This document shows positions 8,623-14,374 of a stretch of 14,374 nucleotides of DNA, one piece after another. The stretch covers positions 1-14,374 of the forward strand of contig CAMFNC010000196.1 of assembly GCA_945965245.1 (NCBI GenBank). The letters are read 5' to 3'. The stretch comes from an uncultured Porphyromonas sp. GTDB lineage: Bacteria > Bacteroidota > Bacteroidia > Bacteroidales > Porphyromonadaceae. A program made the position numbers and the translations under genes. The notes under the pieces are model-generated. The model was not told where the DNA came from and made no database searches. It worked only from the letters and a program-made list of their open reading frames with translations. The stretch's first letter is position 1. Every line of letters begins with the position of its first letter.

Positions 8623-8752
8623 TTTTCGTGTATTATACCCAATTATGATGAGATAAAAGTTAGGTATTTTTCGCTAAAAAACCATTATCACACTGTAAAT
8701 CAGCGATGTATAGAAAAATCCATTCCAGTGCAAATACCCCCATTTTTGAGTA

Positions 8753-8783
8753 TTGTGCCGTAAGAGAAGGCATTATAATTTTG
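8753..8783 (+). promoter_or_regulatory. Bacteroidetes-type promoter for hmuY-hmuR
   Basis: TTG at 8753-8755, a 20-base spacer and TAATTTTG at 8776-8783 match the -33/-7 pattern. The predicted transcription start is near 8790, leaving about 45 bases of leader before hmuY. Confidence 0.7.
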
Positions 8784-8796
8784 CAAATAATTATAA
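8773..8796. promoter_or_regulatory. Palindromic candidate operator over the hmuY -7 box
   Basis: TTATAATT (8773-8780) and AATTATAA (8789-8796) are perfect 8-base inverted arms around an 8-base spacer. They cover the -7 element and predicted transcription start of the heme-uptake pair. A repressor bound here would block RNA polymerase, as expected of an iron- or heme-responsive (Fur-like) regulator. The regulator's identity is inference. Confidence 0.45.
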
Positions 8797-8835
8797 AAAA
8801 CAATCGATTCAATTTATTTAACCAGACAAAAGACA

Positions 8836-9513
8836 ATGAAAACTAAAGTAATGTTAGTCATGGCAACAGCCATACTTTTGGGTGTATTCAGCTGTAAAAA
8901 GGATGAACCAAAGAAGAAAATTGAAACCACACAGAGAGAATTAACGGTCGATGCTCACGATTATTCCAATTGGACTTACGTGAATCTGCGCACCGGTGAG
9001 ATGGTCACCAAAAAGGATTTCAGTGACTGGAACCTCTGTCAAGTGGATATGAAAACCGGTAAGAAGACGGTCTTGGACACCCAAAAGGGTGAAGGTAGCG
9101 AAGCCGATGTCAAGATAGACTGGCACATAGCTTTTCACCAAAACCAAATGCACACGAATAGCGGCACGGTTATGATGACGGATAAGAAAGAATTGTCTGC
9201 TGTCAAGGAATTTCCCACTACAGGATTTCAGCCCGATAAAGAATATGTCAACTCTTTGATGGTTAAGATGGATATGAAATTAATGGCACAGGGTAAAATA
9301 TGGTACGCCTCTAAAGCTGTGGTAAATCCCGTATTTGGCAATGCTTTTACCAAAAAAGGAAGCATGGGCAACGCCAAATACATCCCCTCTGACTACGTAT
9401 TCCTGCTCCGGTGCAAAGATGGCAGCACAGCCAAGCTGAAGTTTCTGGATTTTCTGAACGCTAAAGGTGAAAAAGGATACGTCAAATTCGCTTACGAATT
9501 CTCCGGGAAATAG
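8836..9513 (+). CDS. hmuY: HmuY-family heme-binding lipoprotein
   Basis: A 225-residue surface lipoprotein that captures heme and hands it to the TonB-dependent receptor encoded 34 bases downstream. A lipoprotein signal peptide ends at C20 (VFSC), followed by KKDEPKKK, a charged stretch like the Bacteroidetes surface-export signal. The body shows the HmuY beta-rich pattern: ELTVDAHDYSNWTYVNL (35-51), DWHIAFHQNQ (95-104), DYVFLLRCKDG (186-196) and a C-terminal YVKFAYEFS (215-223). Compared from memory with P. gingivalis HmuY, the heme ligand His166 (in SHG) aligns with M177 (SMG). The His134 region aligns with a methionine cluster (M142, M145, M147, M150). Methionine ligation is known in Tannerella Tfo and Prevotella PinO, so this is probably a Met-type hemophore. 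Residues about 66-92 look like an insertion relative to P. gingivalis. Transcribed with hmuR from the promoter at 8753-8783. Confidence 0.88.
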   Translation: MKTKVMLVMATAILLGVFSCKKDEPKKKIETTQRELTVDAHDYSNWTYVNLRTGEMVTKKDFSDWNLCQVDMKTGKKTVLDTQKGEGSEADVKIDWHIAFHQNQMHTNSGTVMMTDKKELSAVKEFPTTGFQPDKEYVNSLMVKMDMKLMAQGKIWYASKAVVNPVFGNAFTKKGSMGNAKYIPSDYVFLLRCKDGSTAKLKFLDFLNAKGEKGYVKFAYEFSGK

Positions 9514-9547
9514 GGATAATCGGGAAAATACGATAGAATAGTGTATT

Positions 9548-11776
9548 ATGAATAAGATTTACATCTTATTGCTTTTCATGGCAGCGGTGGCTCTCCCGGC
9601 CACCGCTGTTGCTAATAACGTTACCGACCGGTATCCTTATTCCATATCGGGTACGGTCACGGATGAGCAAGGCGAGCCATTGGCCGGTGTATCTGTATGG
9701 GTCAAAGGTACTACCATCGGAGCACAAACAGACGCCAAAGGTTTTTACTTAATTAAAATGCGAGAGAAGAAAGACGTTATACTTCGTTTTTCTTGCATGG
9801 GGTATAAAACCATTTTTCGCAATGTGGTTTTTTCCCCCGATGGGCAAGCCAAAGAATCCATCACGCTGCCGGCATCGGCCAATCAATTGGAAGAAGTGGT
9901 TGTAACCGGCAGTCGTGTGGAAAGGAAGTTGAAAGATGTGCCGGAATTGGTTCAGGTAATTGGTCGGCATGAAATAGCCCATCTCAATCCCATGTCGTTC
10001 GAATCGCTACTGCAATACGAACTACCCGGCTTGCAAATCGGATTTAACTCTATGAGCCAGAAGCCCACCATCCAATACCAAGGGGTCAGCGGCAAATATC
10101 TACTATTTCTCATTGATGGCGAGCGGGTGAGTGGCGAAGGAACCGGCCAGATGGCGGATTTGAGTCGCTTCAATATCGATGACATTGAACGGGTGGAAGT
10201 CATCAAAGGCGCACAGAGCATCATGTACGGTTCGAATGCGCTGGGAGGTGTTATTAATGTGATTACCAAGAAAGCCAATCGACCGCTCATGGGCAATATC
10301 AACATTCGATACGCCGGTATAAACGGACAGAAATATACGGTAAACGTGGGGGTCAAGCGCAGTAACTTCTCCACATACTCTTCCGTTACGCACCGCAGGA
10401 TGGAGACCTATACCATTAATGATACTGATGGCAAGGGATATGTGGTGGTTACTCCGAATGGCTCTACGTCTAAGGTATATGAACCACCCTCCACTACCAT
10501 CAACGGATACCGGATTTGGGACTTCACACAGCGACTGGGTTATGTGTTCGGCAAGAAGTTGAGTGCAGAAGTCAAGGGCACTTATTACCACAATAAGCAA
10601 AACAAACGAACCTATACCAAGCACCGTGATTACTTCTCGGATTATACCCTCAACGGGCGTCTGAATTATCTGCCAGCAGAAAATCACGAAATTCATGTAT
10701 CGTATGTATTCGACCGCTACAAGAAAGATAAAGACTTTGAGGAAGCCCACTTCGTGCGCACCGACTACATCAATCATCTACATATTCTACGAACCGACTA
10801 TGCCGGCACATTCGGCAGTCACACGCTCAGTGCCGGACTAGATGCCAAACACGAATATCTCAAGCACTATATGCTCAAAGACAGTGCCGACGCAGCGGGT
10901 TGCAATACAGCCTTGTATTTGCAAGAAGATTGGAAGATTGCATCCCATCTCAATTTGGTGGCAGGGATGCGTGCCGATTACAATACCAAATATCATTGGC
11001 ATGCCACTCCTAAAATTGCACTAATGTATCGCCCTATCGAACAGCTTACATTTCGCGGCGGATACTCACACGGCTACCGCTCTCCCACCCTCAAAGAGCT
11101 GTATGAAGAATACGACATGGGCGGCTTGGGCTTCATGACGATATACGGGAACAAAGATTTGAAGCCGGAAACCAGTCGGCAGATAACTCTATCCACAGAG
11201 CTTGGCTACAAAGGCATGATCTTCTCCGTATCTTGTTATCACAATCGGTTCAAAGACAAAATCGTAATGCGCTCCACAGGCGAAGGCAATCAGGATTTAC
11301 GCTATGTCAATGCCGAGTCGGCCAAAACTGCCGGTATAGATTGCATATTCTCTACCCGCATCAGCCGTAAGTTCCGGTTCACAAGTTCCTATTCATACAT
11401 CCGGGACTATCAGGAGGTAGATGGCAAAAACACCTCTTATATGCGTCCGCACAGCGTAACTTTCGGCGGCACTTATCAACAGGACTTCGGCTCCGTATGC
11501 ACCACCCTTTCGCTCAACGGACAATGGGCATCGCCGCTGACCACCCACTATTTTTCCAACAAGAAGACCTACGAAAAAATCCATTATACCGCCCGCACGC
11601 TCTGCTCGCTCAATTTAGCAGTAAAGGTACCTCATGGTATCTCCGTGATGCTGGGCGTGGACAACCTGTTCAATTATAAAGACAAAGCAGCTGACAGCCC
11701 TTTGCAACTGCCGCAAAAAGGTATCGGCATGGTGGGCACATTAAATATTAATTTAGCGGATTTATTCGGCAAATAG
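9548..11776 (+). CDS. hmuR: HmuR-like TonB-dependent outer-membrane heme receptor
   Basis: A 742-residue outer-membrane receptor that imports heme using TonB energy. A signal peptide (1-22) is followed by a carboxypeptidase-regulatory-like domain (31-107; SGTVTDEQGEPLAGVSV). The TonB-box-like EEVVVTG is at 115-121. The plug runs from about 122 to 245 (IERVEVIKGAQSIMYGSNALGGVINVIT), then a 22-strand beta barrel ending GTLNINLADLF. The heme-receptor motifs YRSP (510-513) and NKDL (535-538) correspond to P. gingivalis HmuR YRAP and NPDL. The conserved histidine normally between them is missing; M524 and M530 lie there instead. The extra N-terminal domain makes it about 90 residues longer than P. 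gingivalis HmuR. No intergenic terminator separates it from hmuY. No hmuSTUV genes follow, so downstream heme handling must be encoded elsewhere. Confidence 0.93.
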   Translation: MNKIYILLLFMAAVALPATAVANNVTDRYPYSISGTVTDEQGEPLAGVSVWVKGTTIGAQTDAKGFYLIKMREKKDVILRFSCMGYKTIFRNVVFSPDGQAKESITLPASANQLEEVVVTGSRVERKLKDVPELVQVIGRHEIAHLNPMSFESLLQYELPGLQIGFNSMSQKPTIQYQGVSGKYLLFLIDGERVSGEGTGQMADLSRFNIDDIERVEVIKGAQSIMYGSNALGGVINVITKKANRPLMGNINIRYAGINGQKYTVNVGVKRSNFSTYSSVTHRRMETYTINDTDGKGYVVVTPNGSTSKVYEPPSTTINGYRIWDFTQRLGYVFGKKLSAEVKGTYYHNKQNKRTYTKHRDYFSDYTLNGRLNYLPAENHEIHVSYVFDRYKKDKDFEEAHFVRTDYINHLHILRTDYAGTFGSHTLSAGLDAKHEYLKHYMLKDSADAAGCNTALYLQEDWKIASHLNLVAGMRADYNTKYHWHATPKIALMYRPIEQLTFRGGYSHGYRSPTLKELYEEYDMGGLGFMTIYGNKDLKPETSRQITLSTELGYKGMIFSVSCYHNRFKDKIVMRSTGEGNQDLRYVNAESAKTAGIDCIFSTRISRKFRFTSSYSYIRDYQEVDGKNTSYMRPHSVTFGGTYQQDFGSVCTTLSLNGQWASPLTTHYFSNKKTYEKIHYTARTLCSLNLAVKVPHGISVMLGVDNLFNYKDKAADSPLQLPQKGIGMVGTLNINLADLFGK

Positions 11777-11963
11777 CCGTTCCACCGCATGTTATAATAT
11801 TCTTTTGGGGACTATTTTTTTCAGAGGCTGTGTAGAAACTTTATTTCGGCGCAGCCTTCTTTCTTTATACAGCCTTCTAAGTACTTTCAATACAGCCATT
11901 TAATGATGTTTTACGTGCAGCTTTTTGTGGGGTATGTCAAAACAAGGGTTTTGATGCGCCCTC

Positions 11964-12041
11964 TTTATACATAAATCGTTTTCAATTTATGCATAAATTA
12001 AAATCAGTTTATGCATAAATTGCACGCGTTTTATGCATAAA
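11964..12041. repeat. Four-unit array of a 12-bp palindrome at exact 22-bp period
   Basis: TTTATGCATAAA occurs at 11986-11997, 12008-12019 and 12030-12041, with a one-base variant TTTATACATAAA at 11964-11975. All start points are 22 bases apart. The 10-base spacers differ (TCGTTTTCAA, TTAAAATCAG, TTGCACGCGT), so the palindrome is conserved and the spacers are not. The second unit extends to the 16-bp palindrome AATTTATGCATAAATT, also present at 3184-3199. Two helical turns between centres would place all sites on one DNA face. It recalls the tandem 23-nt repeats of the BrickBuilt MITE of P. gingivalis, but I cannot confirm identity. Confidence 0.85.
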
Positions 12042-12093
12042 AATTTTCAACACTTTCAAACGGCGACTATACTCAACCCGAATGCATGTTGCA

Positions 12094-12112
12094 CACCATT
12101 ATATATATGGTG
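12094..12112. repeat. Small inverted repeat upstream of the tRNA promoter
   Basis: CACCAT (12094-12099) and ATGGTG (12107-12112) flank TATATAT. It may be a weak transcription end or an operator; no T tract follows. Confidence 0.3.
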
Positions 12113-12232
12113 AGAAACTCTGTCATCATTTGGCAGGGCTAAAGTCCAAGCGGCTTATCATCGTTTTGAGCATTTCATGCTTTTGTATCATCGAAAAAAA
12201 TGTGTTTTTTGAATGAAAATTCATATCAACTA

Positions 12233-12262
12233 TTGCACAATTCGAGAATTGCTGTATCTTTG
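12233..12262 (+). promoter_or_regulatory. Promoter of the tRNA Gly-Leu-Leu operon
   Basis: TTG at 12233-12235, a 19-base spacer and TATCTTTG at 12255-12262 form a near-ideal Bacteroidetes promoter, with the predicted start a few bases before the first tRNA. Confidence 0.8.
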
Positions 12263-12272
12263 CACTGCAATT

Positions 12273-12345
12273 GCGGAAGTAGCTCAGTTGGTAGAGCATA
12301 ACCTTGCCAAGGTTAGGGTCGCGGATTCGAGTTCCGTCTTCCGCT
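12273..12345 (+). tRNA. tRNA-Gly (anticodon GCC)
   Basis: A full cloverleaf of 73 bases. The acceptor arms GCGGAAG and CTTCCGC pair perfectly. The anticodon stem is TAACC/GGTTA with loop TTGCCAA, so the anticodon is GCC at 12306-12308. The T loop TTCGAGT is standard. The discriminator is T, and no CCA is encoded, so the 3' end needs a CCA-adding enzyme. Confidence 0.97.
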
Positions 12346-12352
12346 CTAAGCA

Positions 12353-12435
12353 GCCCAAGTGGCGGAATTGGTAGACGCGCTCGTTTCAGGTGCGAGTGTT
12401 TAACAGACGTGCAGGTTCGATTCCTGTCTTGGGCA
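12353..12435 (+). tRNA. tRNA-Leu (anticodon CAG)
   Basis: A class II tRNA of 83 bases with a long variable arm. The acceptor pairs GCCCAAG with CTTGGGC, with discriminator A, as leucine tRNAs require. The anticodon stem CTCGT/GCGAG has loop TTCAGGT, giving CAG. The T arm GCAGG-TTCGATT-CCTGT is intact. It begins seven bases after the glycine tRNA; CCA is not encoded. Confidence 0.96.
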
Positions 12436-12481
12436 CCCCTCTTTGCAATCAATGCTATTTTAGCAAACAACGCTGTAATAA

Positions 12482-12565
12482 GCGCGGGTGGTGGAATTGG
12501 TAGACACGCTACTTTGAGGGGGTAGTGCCGGTAACGGTGTGTGAGTTCAAATCTCATCTCGCGTA
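12482..12565 (+). tRNA. tRNA-Leu (anticodon GAG)
   Basis: An 84-base class II tRNA. Acceptor GCGCGGG pairs with CTCGCGT using two G-U pairs, with discriminator A. The anticodon stem CTACT/GGTAG has loop TTGAGGG, giving GAG. The T arm GTGAG-TTCAAAT-CTCAT is intact. A different leucine isoacceptor from the preceding one, 46 bases downstream; CCA is not encoded. Confidence 0.95.
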
Positions 12566-12581
12566 CGATGTGAAGTATATC

Positions 12582-12625
12582 AAGGTTATAAGACAAGTTT
12601 CATTTGGGTCTTATAACCTTTTTTT
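12582..12625 (+). terminator. Strong intrinsic terminator of the tRNA operon
   Basis: AAGGTTATAAGAC (12582-12594) pairs perfectly over 13 bases with GTCTTATAACCTT (12608-12620), with a 13-base loop and an immediate T run. It ends the tRNA transcript 15 bases before ispE, so ispE needs its own promoter or read-through. Confidence 0.92.
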
Positions 12626-12640
12626 ATTGCTATTGAAAGA

Positions 12641-13468
12641 ATGATAGTTTTCCCTCATGCCAAAATCAATTTAGGCTTATATATCACCAGAAAGTTGTCC
12701 AATGGTTATCACTCATTGGAAACGCTCTTCTACCCCATTCCATTAGAAGATGTGCTGGAGGTTTTGCCTCGCACAGATGACCATACCGAAGACGAATTGC
12801 TAATCAGCGGAGTTGTGCCGGAAGGCAATCCGAACGACAATCTGGTGCTGAAAGCGGTGCGCGCCATGCGCGAAACAGCCCACATTCCGCCCCTGCAAAT
12901 CGCTCTACACAAACATATCCCGGCACAGGCCGGTATGGGAGGCGGTTCTGCAGATGCCACAGCCATGCTCCGTCTGCTGCGCGATGAATATGCCCCGCAA
13001 ACGGATTATGAGCAAATAGCTAACATAGCCAAACGTTTGGGGGCGGACTGTCCGTTTTTTCTGTACAATACAGCTTGTGTGGGCAGAGGCATAGGCGAAA
13101 TACTGACGCCGATGCCGGAGGTCGATTTGAGCGGCTATCACATTCTGGTGGTAAAGCCTCCTATTGCCATTCGCACGGCGGAAGCCTTCGGCGGACTGAA
13201 ACATTTATCCAAACCGCCCCAGCCCATTGAGGATTTGGTGCTACGCCCCATCTGTGAATGGAAAGATTGCTTATGCAATGATTTCGAAACAAGTCTATTT
13301 CCCATCTATCCTGCCATTGCCGAAATCAAAACCCGCCTCTATGACCACGGAGCTATCTATGCTTCCATGAGCGGTTCCGGCTCTGCTGTTTACGGCATCT
13401 TTGCAGAGAAGCCTCAACTTCGGCAAGAAGATTTTGCTAATTGCTTTGTATGGCAGACGAGACTGTAG
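12641..13468 (+). CDS. ispE: 4-diphosphocytidyl-2-C-methyl-D-erythritol kinase (IspE)
   Basis: This cytoplasmic GHMP kinase phosphorylates CDP-methylerythritol at the 2-hydroxyl in the non-mevalonate (MEP) isoprenoid pathway. At 275 residues it is normal length. The N-terminal motif HAKINLGL (6-13) carries catalytic K8. The ATP-binding loop PAQAGMGGGSADA lies at 94-106. GADCPFF (134-140) holds catalytic D136. The C-terminal GHMP motif ASMSGSGSAVYGIF spans 241-254. All core residues are present. The start at 12641 lies 15 bases after the tRNA terminator. The 3' end overlaps the next gene by 19 bases, suggesting a shared transcript. Confidence 0.96.
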   Translation: MIVFPHAKINLGLYITRKLSNGYHSLETLFYPIPLEDVLEVLPRTDDHTEDELLISGVVPEGNPNDNLVLKAVRAMRETAHIPPLQIALHKHIPAQAGMGGGSADATAMLRLLRDEYAPQTDYEQIANIAKRLGADCPFFLYNTACVGRGIGEILTPMPEVDLSGYHILVVKPPIAIRTAEAFGGLKHLSKPPQPIEDLVLRPICEWKDCLCNDFETSLFPIYPAIAEIKTRLYDHGAIYASMSGSGSAVYGIFAEKPQLRQEDFANCFVWQTRL

Positions 13469-14374
13469 ATTTGAAGAGGTGGATGCCCACCTCACTCAAA
13501 GAGATGCGTTTGCATGGATGGGAAGAGCCGGATGTTATACTCTTCTCTGGCGATGCTTATGTAGATCACCCCTCATTTGCTGCCGCCGTGGTGGGGCGAT
13601 TTTTGGAGTCACTGGGGCTGCATGTGGCTGTGGTGCCTCAACCCAATTGGCGCGATGACCTGCGCGACTTCAAAAAATTAGGACGGCCACGGCTTTTCTT
13701 CGGCGTATCTGCCGGAGCCATGGATTCCATGGTCAATAAATACACCGCTCACAAACGCCTGCGCAGCGAAGATGCTTATACGCCGGACGGGCGCAACGAT
13801 ATGCGTCCAGAATATCCCACCATAGTCTATACCCAATGTCTGAAGAAACTCTTTCCGGATGTGCCGGTAGTCATCGGCGGCATCGAAGCGAGTCTGCGCC
13901 GTATAACACACTATGACTACTGGCAGAATAAGTTGATGCCCTCCATGCTTAGCTTGAGCGGAGCTGATATGCTGATATACGGTATGGGAGAATTACCTTT
14001 GGAGGAGCTGGTAAGAAGATTGCGCAGTGGTGAAAGGCTGACGGAAATGGAAGACCTGCCTCAAACGGTAATCAAGCGTCCGACAACAGTCGTAGAGGTA
14101 ACAAATAATGACCTGGTATTGCACAGCCATGAAGAATGTCTGCGAGATGGCAAAATGCAGGCCGTGAACTTCAGACACATCGAAGAGGAAAGCAACTCCA
14201 TTCATGCCAAACGACTACTCCAGCGTATCAGCACGGATACCATCATTGTCAATCCGCCATTTCCTCCCATGACTGAATCTCAGATAGATCGCAGCTTCGA
14301 CCTGCCTTATACGCGTATGCCACACCCTCGCTACAAAGGCAAACGCATCGCGGCATACGAAATGATACGGCATT
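13450..14374 (+). CDS. YgiQ-family radical SAM protein, N-terminal part (cut by window end)
   Basis: The reading frame opens at ATG 13450 (MADETVDLKRWMPTSLKEM), 19 bases inside ispE, and stays open to the last base, giving 308 codons without a stop. Recognisable stretches include DVILFSGDAYVDHPSF, PQPNWRDDLRDFKKLGRPRLFFGVSAG, SEDAYTPDGRNDMRPEYP, VIGGIEASLRR and, at the end, HPRYKGKRIAAYEMIRH. These are the YgiQ N-terminal domain preceding the radical SAM core. The CxxxCxxC iron-sulfur motif is expected just beyond the window, so I cannot see it. Members are roughly 600-700 residues and uncharacterised. The ATG at 13450 and MPTSL at 13483 are both possible starts; the overlap with ispE suggests coupling. 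Confidence 0.92.
   Translation, partial: MADETVDLKRWMPTSLKEMRLHGWEEPDVILFSGDAYVDHPSFAAAVVGRFLESLGLHVAVVPQPNWRDDLRDFKKLGRPRLFFGVSAGAMDSMVNKYTAHKRLRSEDAYTPDGRNDMRPEYPTIVYTQCLKKLFPDVPVVIGGIEASLRRITHYDYWQNKLMPSMLSLSGADMLIYGMGELPLEELVRRLRSGERLTEMEDLPQTVIKRPTTVVEVTNNDLVLHSHEECLRDGKMQAVNFRHIEEESNSIHAKRLLQRISTDTIIVNPPFPPMTESQIDRSFDLPYTRMPHPRYKGKRIAAYEMIRH

Larger units (their letters stand above)
11777..12232. other. Non-coding AT-rich region with degenerate repeats between hmuR and the tRNA operon
   Basis: No credible gene lies here. GAGGCTGTGTAGAAAC (11824-11839) is loosely mirrored by GTTTTGATGCGCCCTC (11948-11963; 9 of 16 positions agree with the inverted arm). Between them CAGCC/CAGCT recurs at 11852, 11870, 11893 and 11918, and a perfect hairpin TCAAAAC-AAGG-GTTTTGA lies at 11937-11954. 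The stretch 11824-11963 could be a decayed non-autonomous element (MITE). It ends exactly where the 22-bp palindrome array (11964-12041) starts. No clear terminator for hmuR is seen. Confidence 0.4.

Noticed and set aside
8632..8637. A TATAAT hexamer on the minus strand upstream of dcp as a promoter.
   Set aside because: The primary sigma factor of this phylum uses TAnnTTTG rather than TATAAT, and no matching upstream element at the right distance was seen.
10103..10777. A 224-codon minus-strand frame.
   Set aside because: Fully antisense within the heme receptor gene, whose own frame has unmistakable family motifs.
11964..12041. A CRISPR array.
   Set aside because: The 12-bp palindromic units with 10-base spacers are far too short, and no cas genes are present.
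12126..12596. A 156-codon open frame on the minus strand across the tRNA cluster.
   Set aside because: It is the antisense of three clear tRNA genes and part of their terminator. Peptide strings such as RFELTH and DRNRTCT are the familiar false products of reverse-translated tRNAs.

Overview
The window looks like a chromosomal segment of a Bacteroidales bacterium, probably near Porphyromonas or Tannerella. The evidence is a one-piece hybrid two-component regulator ending in an AraC domain, an HmuY/HmuR-type heme pair, promoters of the TTG-N18-20-TAnnTTTG form, tRNA genes without an encoded CCA end, and a YgiQ sequence typical of the order. I cannot name the species. No transposase, integrase or CRISPR array is visible.

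Layout. Bases 138-3050 (+) encode a 970-residue hybrid sensor/regulator with an extracytoplasmic TPR region. A 397-base gap follows, holding degenerate copies of an AT-rich palindrome, a good promoter and a hairpin-containing leader. It precedes a YfcC/DcuC-family membrane transporter (3448-5046, +). A four-gene minus-strand run spans 8577 down to 5134: an M3 dipeptidyl carboxypeptidase, a small membrane protein with an HEFGH zinc-protease motif, a short unrecognised ORF and a DEDDh 3'-5' exonuclease. The genes overlap or nearly touch, so they are probably one operon. Diverging from it is an hmuY-hmuR pair (8836-11776, +), with a strong promoter whose -7 box lies inside a palindrome. Next comes about 500 bases of non-coding DNA with a strikingly regular array: four copies of a 12-bp palindrome at an exact 22-bp period. 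The tRNA operon Gly(GCC)-Leu(CAG)-Leu(GAG) follows, with its own promoter and a strong intrinsic terminator. The window closes with ispE and, overlapping it by 19 bases, the first 308 codons of a YgiQ-family radical SAM protein cut off by the window end.

How the parts may work together. The heme lipoprotein and its TonB-dependent receptor form the classic two-part surface heme-uptake module, but the rest of the hmu operon (hmuSTUV) is absent here. In both proteins methionines appear to stand where the P. gingivalis proteins use heme-liganding histidines. The peptidase operon and the transporter may contribute to peptide or amino acid use, which fits an asaccharolytic lifestyle, but that link is inference. 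The best candidates for something undescribed are the 22-bp-phased palindrome arrays, present in two intergenic regions, and the matched His-to-Met change in the heme pair.
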